A DNA stretch of 9,154 bases from Citricoccus sp. WCRC_4 (GTDB lineage Bacteria > Actinomycetota > Actinomycetes > Actinomycetales > Micrococcaceae): positions 1 to 9,154 of the forward strand of contig JAPFFX010000029.1 of assembly GCA_026645375.1 (NCBI GenBank). The letters are read 5' to 3'. Shown one piece after another: positions 1-6,868 of this stretch (positions are counted from its first letter, which is position 1; each line of letters begins with the position of its first letter). The notes beneath the pieces were generated by a model. It saw nothing but the letters and a program-made list of their open reading frames with translations, was not told the DNA's origin and made no database searches. A program made the translations under genes and the position numbers.

Positions 1-426
1 GCGAGCCAGGATGCCGGGGTGTTCTTCACCGTGCCCAACCTGGAGCAGTTGCGCCGGGGCGGTCGCATCGGGACGGTGGCGGGCCTGCTGGGGTCCCTGC
101 TGCACGTCAAGCCGGTGCTCACGCTCGAGGACGGGGTGGTCTCCCTGGTCGACCGGCCCCGCACCACGGCCCGGGCGACGGAGCGTCTGGTCGAACTGGT
201 CCGGGAGGCGGCGGAGGACTCGGACACGCCGGGACCCTCCGACCGCATCGCGGTCCACGGCTTCGGCAACCAGGAGGCCGCCCACGAACTTGCCGGCCGC
301 CTGCAGAGCCTGTCCGCGATGCCCGTACCTGTGATCCGGCTTCCCGCGGTGCTGGCCGCGCACCTGGGCCTGGGAGCGCTCGGGGTCACGATGAACCCGG
401 TACCCACTCCACAGCCTGCCTCCTGA
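1..426 (+). CDS. DegV family protein, C-terminal part (5' truncated by window edge)
   Basis: The frame is open from the first base to TGA at 424-426, so only about the last 141 residues of a protein normally near 280 aa are present. DegV proteins are cytosolic two-domain fatty-acid-binding proteins (FakB-like) that present acyl chains to an acyl kinase. The segment shows the hallmark C-terminal-domain block: an LRRGGRIG motif (49-72), then a helix and the LLGSLLHVKPVLTLEDG stretch (85-135), where the K-P-x-L-x-x-x-D-G pattern is characteristic of the family. The end of the domain (VIRLPAVLAAHLGLGALGV) is also typical. The gene lies 68 bases before comEA on the same strand, an order common in Micrococcaceae. 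The true start is outside the window. The family call is firm; the bound lipid is unknown. Confidence 0.9.
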   Translation, partial: ASQDAGVFFTVPNLEQLRRGGRIGTVAGLLGSLLHVKPVLTLEDGVVSLVDRPRTTARATERLVELVREAAEDSDTPGPSDRIAVHGFGNQEAAHELAGRLQSLSAMPVPVIRLPAVLAAHLGLGALGVTMNPVPTPQPAS

Positions 427-494
427 GGGCGTGTCGCCCCGTCCCGACGCCAGGTGGTGCCCGCGGGCCCGTTCCGTCGAGCGAGGGTGGAGGC

Positions 495-1331
495 ATGGGA
501 CGCCACAGCCAGGACGACGCCTCCGTCACGGAGGACTGGGAGCAGCCGCCTCCGGTGGCCCCCCTGTGGCGGGCGCGCATCGTGACCTCCGCCGTGCTGC
601 TGCTGGCGGTGATCGCCGCCACGTGGTGGGCCGTCAGCTGGCTGACGTCACCGACCGGGCCGACGGGTGCCCCGGCTCCACAGACCGTCGCCCTCGAGAG
701 CCGGGATGGGCACCGCGGCAGTGACGGCCAGGGCGATGAGCAGCTACCGGGCACGGAGCCGGCCGCGCCGGATGCGGCAGCCCTCGGACCCTCCGGGGCA
801 GGCCAGCCGGGTACCGGCCGGTCACCAGGGGCACAGGACGACGGCACGACGGGCACCGCATCCGGGGCCCTGATCGTGCACGTGGCCGGGGAGGTCCACG
901 AGCCGGGTCTCGTGGAGCTGCCGCCCGGTTCCCGCGTGGCCGACGCCCTCCATGCCGCCGGCGGGTCGACGACGCGGGCGAGACTCGACCTGCTGAACCT
1001 CGCCGCCCCGGCCGTGGACGCCAGCCAGATCCTCGTGCCCGGGCCGGACACCCCGGTGGCGACCGGTGGGACGGAAGCGGGCGGTGGTTCCGGAGGAACG
1101 CCGGCGATCGCTGACCCGGGTGCCCCCGGCTCCACGAGCGGCACGGTGAACGTCAATACGGCGGACGCCGCCACCCTCGAGCAGCTGCCCGGCATCGGCC
1201 CCGCGCTGGCCGGCCGGATCGTCGAGCACCGCGAGCAGGTCGGACCCTACGGGTCACTGGCGGACCTGGACGCGGTGTCCGGCATCGGCCCGGCCATGAT
1301 GGAACGCCTCGACGGGCTCGTCAGCTGGTGA
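495..1331 (+). CDS. comEA: ComEA family DNA-uptake receptor (SLBB + helix-hairpin-helix)
   Basis: A 278-residue membrane-anchored competence protein that binds double-stranded DNA outside the cell and passes it to the ComEC channel. The ATG at 495 follows a purine-rich ribosome binding site (GAGGGTGGAGG, 483-493). Residues 1-28 are a cytoplasmic tail and residues 29-50 one transmembrane segment (VTSAVLLLAVIAATWWAVSW). A long low-complexity Pro/Gly/Thr linker covers about 52-123. A SLBB domain at about 125-183 carries VHVAGEVHEPGLVELPPGSR, and a second Gly/Pro linker (184-215) follows. The C-terminal helix-hairpin-helix pair (217-278) starts with VNVNTADAATLEQLPGIGP and contains a second hairpin, VSGIGP, both non-sequence-specific DNA-binding motifs. 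Length and order match actinobacterial ComEA. The expected comEC does not follow; the next gene is an unrelated amidohydrolase. Confidence 0.93.
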   Translation: MGRHSQDDASVTEDWEQPPPVAPLWRARIVTSAVLLLAVIAATWWAVSWLTSPTGPTGAPAPQTVALESRDGHRGSDGQGDEQLPGTEPAAPDAAALGPSGAGQPGTGRSPGAQDDGTTGTASGALIVHVAGEVHEPGLVELPPGSRVADALHAAGGSTTRARLDLLNLAAPAVDASQILVPGPDTPVATGGTEAGGGSGGTPAIADPGAPGSTSGTVNVNTADAATLEQLPGIGPALAGRIVEHREQVGPYGSLADLDAVSGIGPAMMERLDGLVSW

Positions 1332-1613
1332 GACGGCCCTGAGTTGGCTCGATGGACACAGGAAAGCCTCGACGCGTCCAGGAGGAGAGATTGTCCTAGC
1401 CGATCCTTGGCAGGGATTCTTTCCTTCTTCTCTCCAGGTTCAGTCTTCACTGGTGGTGGTGGGCCTGGAGCGTTGGCGGTCCGCCCCTCGGGGGTCCCTG
1501 CTCAGTCGTTCGCAGAAGGTCAAGGGTCGTGCGCGCAGGGTCAAGTGGAGTGAATCGGTCGAACATATGGTGATACAAAACACACCTCGTTCCCACACCG
1601 AGATTGGACCATC
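1332..1613. other. Intergenic region at a synteny break after comEA
   Basis: This 282-base stretch has no convincing gene and no recognisable comEC start on either strand. It contains a weak hairpin followed by a pyrimidine/T-rich tract (ATCC...GGAT around 1402-1418, then TTCTTTCCTTCTTCTC), which could terminate comEA transcription. It also holds two GGTCAAG direct repeats (1518-1524 and 1539-1545). A more AT-rich stretch at 1561-1580 probably contains the promoter of the following amidohydrolase gene. An extended -10-like TGATACAAA (1571-1579) is present, but no good -35 is seen. Confidence 0.5.
1518..1545 (+). promoter_or_regulatory. Candidate operator: two GGTCAAG direct repeats 21 bp apart
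   Basis: GGTCAAG occurs at 1518-1524 and again at 1539-1545. The copies are in the same orientation with a start-to-start distance of 21 bp, two turns of B-DNA, so a protein could contact both on one helix face. They lie just upstream of the presumed promoter and about 70-95 bases before the amidohydrolase start, a position suited to an activator. No regulator gene is visible nearby. The repeats are directly seen; the function is inferred. Confidence 0.3.
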
Positions 1614-3293
1614 ATGACTACAGGTCTGGCAGAACTGCTCCTCGTCAATGGCGTCATCGATACCCTGAGCGCGGAGGTGCCGCGCGTCTCCGCGCTCGCC
1701 GTTCGCGGCGGCAGGGTCGCCGCCGTCGGGGACGATGCGTTGGAACTGCAGGGTCCTGACACCGAGGTGGTGGACCTGGCCGGGGCCTACGTGATGCCCG
1801 GCCTGCTGGACGTGCACAACCACCATCTGCTCGCCGGGCAGATGGACCTGTTCGAGATCAACGCCGTGCCGACATTGGCCCTGGACGCGTTTCTCGACGC
1901 TGTGGCCGACTACGCGGCGGGGCTGGGGCCGGGCGAGTGGGTGATCGGCGGCAGCTGGGGCTCGGGCCTGCTGAACGAGCTGAACTCGGTTGAGTCCCTG
2001 CAGCGGTTGGACGAGGCCACCGGCGGGCGTCCTGCCCTGTTCAAGGACGATTCCAAGCACAATCGCTGGGCGAACTCGGTGGCCCTGGAGCTGGCCGGCA
2101 TCGGCGCGGATACCCCTGATCCGGAGGGCGGGCAGATCCTGCGCGACGCGGAGGGACGGGCCACCGGTGTGCTGATCGAGTCCGCCGGGGCTGCGCTGGA
2201 GAAGCTGCGCGAACGGCTGAACCCGACCTCCGTGGAGGACATCGCCCGGGCGGCCCGCCGGGGCATCGAGATCCTGCATTCCTACGGCATCACCGCCTTC
2301 CAGGACGCCGCGGCCACCGTACAGCTCATGCAGGCCCTGAAACGCCTCGACGAACAGGGTGAACTGCACGCCTGGGTGGTCACCAGCATGCTGGCCAACG
2401 ACTTCATCTTCGGCGCGGAACCCTTGGGGGAGGGGATCATCGCCGAACGCGACGCGACGCGCTCGGAGCACCACCGTCCGGACTTCATCAAGATCTTCCT
2501 GGACGGCGTCCCACCGGCCGGGACGGCCGCCTTCATCGAGCCCTACCTGGAGGGGGTCGGCTTCCCGACCTGCCACCACGGGCACACCACGATGGAGGCC
2601 TCCGAGCTCGAGGGATGGCTGCTGCGCACCGCCGAGCGGGGGATCTCCGCCAAGATCCACTGCACCGGTGACGCCTCGGTCCGCCTGGTGCTGGACACCG
2701 TGGAGAAAGTGAGGGCGGCCGGCCACCATGAACCGCGATACCACGTGGCCCACGGCCAGTTCGTCCACCCCGACGACATCGCCCGCTTCGCCGAACTCGG
2801 CGTGGTGGCCGATATCTCCCCCGCGCTGTGGTTCCCCGGGGTGATCCCGCAGGCCATCCAGTCCGTCCTGGGGGAGGATCGGGGTTCCCGGTTGCAGCCC
2901 AATCGCGCGCTCCTGGACGCCGGGGCGACGGTAGCCGGGGGTTCGGACTGGCCGGTCAGCGTCTCCCCGAACGTGTGGGAGGGCGTCTACGGGCTCATCA
3001 CCCGGCAGGACCCCACCGGCCAGTTCCCCGGCACGCTGTGGCCGGAGCAGGCCATCACCCTCGACGAAGCGATCCGGGTCTACACCACCGCCGCCGCTGA
3101 GGCCATGGGCCTGTCGGAGGTGGTCGGCACCCTGGCCCCGGGCAAGGCCGCGGACTTCGTGGTCCTGAGTGACAACCCCCATGAGGTCGACGTCGAGCAG
3201 ATCCCGCGGATCACCGCCCGGCAGACCTGGTTCGCCGGCACCCGGGTCTTCACTGCCGCCGCACAGGTCTCCAGCGCCGCCACGCGCGCCTGA
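1614..3293 (+). CDS. YtcJ/NfdA-like metal-dependent amidohydrolase
   Basis: A 559-residue cytosolic hydrolase of the amidohydrolase superfamily (Amidohydro_3, YtcJ group), which includes N-substituted formamide deformylases and other amide or N-acyl hydrolases. The family's landmarks appear in order. An N-terminal beta-sandwich ends in VMPGLLDVHNHH, giving the HxH metal ligands His68 and His70. VIGGSWGSGLLNEL is about residue 105 and KDDSKHNRWANSVAL about 145. DFIKIFLDGVPPAG contains conserved Lys293. KIHCTGDASVRLVLDTV supplies His349, YHVAHGQF His377/His380, and GSDWPVS the catalytic Asp445. The C-terminal strand domain has GTLAPGKAADFVVL. All metal and acid-base positions appear intact, so the enzyme is probably active; the substrate cannot be read from sequence. 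The ATG at 1614 has only a weak upstream ribosome binding site (GAGATTGGA). An MFS transporter remnant follows directly and may have been its uptake partner. Confidence 0.9.
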   Translation: MTTGLAELLLVNGVIDTLSAEVPRVSALAVRGGRVAAVGDDALELQGPDTEVVDLAGAYVMPGLLDVHNHHLLAGQMDLFEINAVPTLALDAFLDAVADYAAGLGPGEWVIGGSWGSGLLNELNSVESLQRLDEATGGRPALFKDDSKHNRWANSVALELAGIGADTPDPEGGQILRDAEGRATGVLIESAGAALEKLRERLNPTSVEDIARAARRGIEILHSYGITAFQDAAATVQLMQALKRLDEQGELHAWVVTSMLANDFIFGAEPLGEGIIAERDATRSEHHRPDFIKIFLDGVPPAGTAAFIEPYLEGVGFPTCHHGHTTMEASELEGWLLRTAERGISAKIHCTGDASVRLVLDTVEKVRAAGHHEPRYHVAHGQFVHPDDIARFAELGVVADISPALWFPGVIPQAIQSVLGEDRGSRLQPNRALLDAGATVAGGSDWPVSVSPNVWEGVYGLITRQDPTGQFPGTLWPEQAITLDEAIRVYTTAAAEAMGLSEVVGTLAPGKAADFVVLSDNPHEVDVEQIPRITARQTWFAGTRVFTAAAQVSSAATRA

Positions 3294-3318
3294 CCACCCT
3301 CTCCGCCGCACCGCCCAT

Positions 3319-3868
3319 CAGGGCGCCCTGTTCTCCGCGGAACTGGGCGCCTTCAGCCTGGCGACCGTGCCGGCATACCGCCGTCTATTGGACCCTGGCC
3401 GGACTGACCGCCCTGTGCCTGCCCGTGGCCTCGAAGATTGGCGGTGGGGCCCTTCGGACGGCCACTTCCCTGCACACTAGCGCCGCAGCGAAGCGGCCGA
3501 TGGGTCGCCTCGTGGCAGGTCTGGCGGCCGTCCCGCTGTTCTACGTGTGTTCTACGTGGCCTGAGCGGGCCGTGGTCTTTCATGGCGCGGATCTCGGCCG
3601 ACGCCGGAATCGACCTGTCCGCGACCAGTGTGGTCCTGGCCTGCCCTCAGTCCACCTCAGCAAGCTCGGCGGTCCCCAGATGATGAACACCACCGACCTG
3701 ATGATCGGCGCCGGACTCGCGCTCGGCCCGGTGATCAGTGGCATGCTCATCGAATCCGGAGGGTTCACCGCGGTGAACACCTTCTCCCTGGTCACTATCG
3801 TGGCCTCGCTGATGTGCGTGCTGGTCTTGCAGCGCAACCGACACGCCCTACTGCAGCCGACGGCATAG
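3319..3868 (+). pseudogene. Decayed MFS transporter remnant (frameshifted, internally deleted)
   Basis: Pieces of a major facilitator superfamily permease occur in order but in changing frames. Frame 1 holds GALFSAELGAFSLATVPA (3322-3375). Frame 2 holds TAVYWTLAGLTALCLPVAS (from 3377, a membrane helix) and LVAGLAAVPLFYVC (about 3508-3549). Frame 3 holds WSFMARISADAGIDLSATSV (about 3573-3632). Frame 2 resumes with MMNTTDLMIGAGLALGPVIS (from 3680) and the last helix FSLVTIVASLMCVLVLQ, ending at TAG 3866-3868. A complete 12-helix permease would need about 400 residues. Here the first five or so helices are absent, and the region around helices 9-10 (about 3640-3680) is also missing. At least three frame changes are needed to read it, so no functional transporter can be made. 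The remnant starts 25 bases after the amidohydrolase stop. The MFS assignment is from the helix pattern and loop motifs. Confidence 0.75.
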
Positions 3869-3889
3869 TCGGCCGCGGAACGCCTGTGT

Positions 3890-3921
3890 GGGGGGCCCGC
3901 CCCCCGGGCAACGTACCCGGG
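3890..3921. terminator. Possible GC-rich terminator after the MFS remnant
   Basis: GGGGGG-CCCG-CCCCCC (3890-3905) is a perfect 6-bp stem with a 4-base loop, 21 bases after the pseudogene stop. It runs directly into two CCCGGG palindromes (3903-3908 and 3916-3921) separated by 7 bases. There is no T-tract, so classical intrinsic termination is uncertain; such U-less hairpins are common after high-GC actinobacterial genes. Confidence 0.35.
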
Positions 3922-4152
3922 TGTTGGGAGTGCGACATCGACCCCCCCGGCGCAGCGTGGACACTCCGCGTCTCGGACTTCGCTACGGCGTGGGAGCGAG
4001 GCTTTCGTGCCACGCGCACCGATTACCTGTCAATACTCGTTGTCCTCGTGTATCAGCTGACAAGGGGCTTCACAGGGGCATGGCCGTATCGTCGCCCCTC
4101 GCGGAAGACGTACCGGAGATCGGCACCAGTACACATGAGGTACGCACGATAC

Positions 4153-4183
4153 TTGCCAGGGTCTGACCGGTTTTGCCTAGGGT
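4153..4183 (+). promoter_or_regulatory. Weak candidate promoter for the STAS-like gene
   Basis: TTGCCA (4153-4158) and TAGGGT (4178-4183) resemble actinobacterial -35 and -10 elements, but the 19-base spacer is longer than optimal. If real, transcription would start just before the 13-bp inverted repeat and place that hairpin in the 5' leader of the gene at 4331. Confidence 0.25.
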
Positions 4184-4198
4184 CATGGAGGGGCGTCT

Positions 4199-4239
4199 GA
4201 TCGGCGCGGGATATCCCACCTGTTCCTCCCGCGCCGATC
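4199..4239. repeat. Perfect 13-bp inverted repeat (stem-loop)
   Basis: GATCGGCGCGGGA (4199-4211) and TCCCGCGCCGATC (4227-4239) are exact reverse complements around a 15-base loop. The RNA hairpin would be very stable. No T-run follows (CAACCGGGCG), so it is not a standard terminator. It lies 92 bases before the start codon of the STAS-like gene and could be a leader hairpin, a U-less terminator or a dimer binding site. Confidence 0.7.
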
Positions 4240-4330
4240 CAACCGGGCGCCCCGGGTGCCCCGGGCGGAAAGTCGCATACCAGTTTCGAGTTCAGCAGCG
4301 AGCTCTTGATGCCACTCCCAGGAGGGGTCT

Positions 4331-4747
4331 ATGGAGCATGAACTGCGAATACACCTACGGGCTGAGGTATTGCCGGGGCCGATCCGGCTGGATGCCGCAG
4401 GATGCCTGACCCAGGACAACTGCACTGACTTGCTCGGCATCCTCGACCGGGCGGTCGCCCTGTCAGGATGTCCCAGCATCACGGTCAGCCTGGCCGGCCC
4501 GGAACACCTGGAGCCTGGTGCCGGGGACGTCCTGAGACACTGTGTCACCGCATGGGAACACGGGTCCGGGGTGCCGGGTCAGGAACCCCTGGAGGTACCG
4601 CCGGTGATCAGCATCCATACTCCTTCCCGGCCCCGCCACTGCTCCGCCCCGCACTTGGCGAGGACCTATGAGGGTCTCCAGCTGGGCGGTCCGGCCCGGT
4701 TGATCCGTGCCGACCGCCTGCCCGAGAGGCCCGAGAGTCGTGTTTGA
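4331..4747 (+). CDS. STAS-like (anti-sigma-factor-antagonist-like) protein
   Basis: A 138-residue, probably cytosolic protein. The ATG at 4331 has a consensus ribosome binding site (AGGAGGGG, 4320-4327) five bases from the AGGAGG core, so the start is well supported. Residues about 16-77 have the alternating strand/helix pattern of a STAS domain: PIRLDAAGCLTQDNCTDLLG, then ILDRAVALSGCPSITVSL, then HLEPGAGDVLRHC. The phosphorylatable Ser/Thr usual in SpoIIAA-type antagonists is not evident; LEPGAG stands where ID-(S/T)-x-G would be expected. The C-terminal 55 residues are rich in Pro and Arg and match nothing I recognise; they could be a tail altered by an old frameshift. A weak promoter and a strong hairpin precede it, and the RlmD-like gene follows 164 bases later on the same strand. 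The STAS assignment is tentative. Confidence 0.6.
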   Translation: MEHELRIHLRAEVLPGPIRLDAAGCLTQDNCTDLLGILDRAVALSGCPSITVSLAGPEHLEPGAGDVLRHCVTAWEHGSGVPGQEPLEVPPVISIHTPSRPRHCSAPHLARTYEGLQLGGPARLIRADRLPERPESRV

Positions 4748-4911
4748 GCGTGCTGACCGTCCGGCGCGCGAACCGTGCGCGGAGCGTCCATGGTCCGGTC
4801 TCATCCTTGGCCCCATCCTCAGCGAAACCGCGCCCCGGGCGAAGTCGCCCCGCGCCTGGGGTCGTACCCACCAGGGGTTGTTCGGGTCACATCGAAAACG
4901 GGAGCGATGAG

Positions 4912-6375
4912 ATGACCAGTTCCATGCACGCACCCTCTCAGGGTGGGACGCAGACCAGAGCAGATGGCCCGGATCCGACGCTCCGGGTGTTGAAGGTCGG
5001 CCCGATGGTCCACGGGGGCCACTGCGTGGCTCAACACCTGGGTCGAGTGATATTTGTCCGACATGCGATACCCGGTGAGACCGTCGTGGCCCGGCTGATC
5101 GGAGCCGGCCCCTCGGACCGGTACTACTGGGCTGACACCGTCAAGGTGCTGGGGGCCTCGGAGTTCCGACGGGCCCATCCATGGAAGTTGGCGGACCCAC
5201 TGCGGGCGTATCAGGCCGGCCGGCGGCCGGTTGAGGGGGCGGAGCTCGGTCATATCGTCCTGGATCATCAGCGCCGGCTCAAAGCCCAGGTCTTCCGGGA
5301 CACCCTCGACCGGGCCGGCCAGCCGAATGGAGACGACGTGGAGGTCCGCGTCAAGGGCATCGTGGCTGATGAGCCGGCGGGGTTGCACTGGCGCACCCGC
5401 ACCGTGCTCGCCGTGTCACCGGCCGGCAGGGTGTCCCTGCCGGTATATCGCAGCCCGGAGCTGGTTCCGGTGCGCAACATCCCCCTGTCGGTGCCCGCCT
5501 ACGATGACCTCCGTCTCTGGGACCTGCGCTTTACCGGTGCCGCGCGCGTCGAAGTCACCGCTGCTTCCCACGGTTCCCAGGTTCTGGTGAGTATCACCCC
5601 AGGGCCACAAGCTCCCGACGGCCGTCGGGTACGGCGGGACCAGATTGATGGTTGGCAACACCAGCTGGCCCGTTTGCCGGACCATGTCTCGGCCCAGGTC
5701 ACCGTTCCGTCGCAAGAGCCGAACCGGTGGCCGGAGGTGATCCACCTCCACGGGGACGCCGCCATCCGGGAGCAAGTCGCCACCGAGCACCACGGGACCC
5801 GGACGTTCAAAGCCTGGGGCGACGGATCCTGGCCTGTCCACCGGGATGCCCCGATGACCCTGGTCGAATCGGTACTGTCAGCAGCACAGCCCCACTCCGG
5901 CCAGGTCGTGGCCGACCTGAACGCCGGTGCGGGTTTGTTCTCTGCTTTCCTGGCCGATGCCGTCGGCCCCCGGGGGGCAGTACTCTCCGTCGAACCGAAC
6001 GTCCAGGACAGTCAGGCCGCACAGGCCAACCTGCGTGAGTTGCCCCAGGCGGTGGCCCTCACCGGCAGCGTCGAGCCGATTCTGGCCGGCTGGCTGCACA
6101 CCCGGCAGGCCGGGATCGCCAGGGGACTGGCGGGCCGGAAGGTCGACACCGTGGTGCTGAACTCCCCGAACGCCGGCCCCGGTCTATCCGTCCTCCGCCA
6201 GGTCCACCAGATGCACCCCGCCCGTCTCGTCTACATCTCCGGCAACCCGGTCTCTCTGGCCCGCGACATGAACCACCTCAACCAGCAGGGCTGGCGCCTG
6301 GAACACGTGGACGTCTATGACCTGGCACCGAACACCCACCACCTGTCATCGGTCAGCCTGTTCACCCGCCGCTGA
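4912..6375 (+). CDS. TRAM-domain RlmD/TrmA-like RNA methyltransferase homologue with degenerate active site
   Basis: A 487-residue relative of the RlmD/TrmA 5-methyluridine RNA methyltransferases. The ATG at 4912 follows GGGAG (4900-4904) by seven bases and is preferred over a TTG at 4744. Residues about 22-95 form a TRAM RNA-binding domain (VGPMVHGGHCVAQHLGRVIF, then FVRHAIPGETVVARL). AELGHIVLDHQRRLKAQVF (110-128) is the linker typical of actinobacterial members without Fe-S cysteines. Residues about 300-487 form the Rossmann methyltransferase domain with SAM motif I DLNAGAGLF at 335-343. The catalytic set is altered everywhere: the FWQVH Gln is Pro308, DPPR is Asn-Ser-Pro-Asn at 417-420, the SCNP nucleophilic Cys is Gly444 (YISGNP), and the HHVE general-base Glu is Ser479 (HHLSS). 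The frame is nonetheless intact and full length. Uridine C5-methylation by the known mechanism should be impossible. It may act as an RNA-binding pseudoenzyme. Confidence 0.85.
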   Translation: MTSSMHAPSQGGTQTRADGPDPTLRVLKVGPMVHGGHCVAQHLGRVIFVRHAIPGETVVARLIGAGPSDRYYWADTVKVLGASEFRRAHPWKLADPLRAYQAGRRPVEGAELGHIVLDHQRRLKAQVFRDTLDRAGQPNGDDVEVRVKGIVADEPAGLHWRTRTVLAVSPAGRVSLPVYRSPELVPVRNIPLSVPAYDDLRLWDLRFTGAARVEVTAASHGSQVLVSITPGPQAPDGRRVRRDQIDGWQHQLARLPDHVSAQVTVPSQEPNRWPEVIHLHGDAAIREQVATEHHGTRTFKAWGDGSWPVHRDAPMTLVESVLSAAQPHSGQVVADLNAGAGLFSAFLADAVGPRGAVLSVEPNVQDSQAAQANLRELPQAVALTGSVEPILAGWLHTRQAGIARGLAGRKVDTVVLNSPNAGPGLSVLRQVHQMHPARLVYISGNPVSLARDMNHLNQQGWRLEHVDVYDLAPNTHHLSSVSLFTRR

Positions 6376-6393
6376 GATGCGCCCCGGCCTCAA

Positions 6394-6437
6394 CCCACCA
6401 TCCAGCACGGGCCAGGTGGCGTGCATGCTCTGGTGGG
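6394..6437. terminator. Compound hairpin after the RlmD-like gene, possible terminator
   Basis: CCCACCA (6394-6400) pairs perfectly with TGGTGGG (6431-6437). Inside the loop GCACG (6405-6409) pairs with CGTGC (6420-6424). The structure starts 19 bases after the stop codon. It lacks a T-tract, so the terminator role is an inference from position and stability. Confidence 0.35.
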
Positions 6438-6837
6438 GCCGCCACCGCGAACCGTCTCCCGCCTCTCGGGGTTGACTCCGGCCGGACGAGCCAGCGGCAC
6501 TTGTGGAGGAATGCACCGACGCCTGAACAGCCTGCTTCTATCCACTTACCGTGCACGAAGAGGTCCGATTACCGTCCGGTAGTCATTCCCTAAAAGCACA
6601 ACGCCGCCTACAATCTGCTTCATCGAATCGACTCGAAGGTCCCGACGCGAAGGGGCCGCCTGGGGACGCGTGGGCGCGCAGGCCTAGAACAGGTATCCGC
6701 GCCGGCCCCTGGACCTCGTGGCTGCATTGGCGACGGTTTTGCCGTGGGCCTGTGAGTTGACGACGCCATCACGAGGGTTCCGGGGCATCACGGCTGACAA
6801 CGGCCGTGCAGCTATCGAGCAATTGATGCTAATTACT

Positions 6838-6868
6838 GCGTCGGGTCGTACGTATCGCTTTCCGACGC
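6838..6868. promoter_or_regulatory. Inverted repeat GCGTCGG-N17-CCGACGC upstream of CAP gene
   Basis: Perfect 7-bp arms at 6838-6844 and 6862-6868 flank a 17-base loop that contains the palindrome CGTACG. It lies next to the AT-rich, promoter-like island and 77 bases before the CAP-gene start. It may be an operator or a 5'-leader hairpin. Confidence 0.35.

Larger units (their letters stand above)
3869..4330. other. Non-coding region upstream of the STAS-like gene
   Basis: These 462 bases hold no supported gene. From left to right they contain the GC-rich double hairpin, an unremarkable stretch, and a 28-codon ATG frame (4080-4166) with poorly spaced upstream purines that matches nothing recognisable. 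A weak promoter-like pair follows (TTGCCA 4153-4158, TAGGGT 4178-4183, spacing 19). Next come a perfect 13-bp inverted repeat (4199-4239) and a C/G-rich run with the CCCCGGG core repeated (about 4251-4265). Confidence 0.5.

Noticed and set aside
386..1195. 269-codon open frame on the minus strand
   Set aside because: It is antisense to comEA, low-complexity Pro/Ser/Ala-rich and without recognisable domains.
1440..3311. 623-codon open frame on the minus strand
   Set aside because: It lies antisense to the well-supported amidohydrolase. Its composition (Gly/Asp/Val/Gln-rich, no domain) is typical of the mirror frame of a GC-rich gene.
4080..4166. 28-codon ATG frame (MAVSSPLAEDVPEIGTSTHE...)
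   Set aside because: The upstream purines are badly spaced (1 or 12 bases), there is no recognisable similarity and no coupling to a neighbour.
4837..4850. GGGCGA-AG-TCGCCC palindrome before the RlmD-like gene
   Set aside because: It is short, lies in a very GC-rich stretch where such palindromes are expected by chance, and has no supporting promoter element.
4744..4911. N-terminal extension of the RlmD-like gene from a TTG at 4744
   Set aside because: The added residues show no family similarity, and the ATG at 4912 has a well-spaced GGGAG site and leads directly into the TRAM domain.
6362..6556. 64-codon minus-strand frame (MHGKWIEAGCSGVGAF...)
   Set aside because: No motif is recognised, it overlaps the terminator-like hairpin and the end of the RlmD-like gene, and no convincing ribosome binding site was seen.
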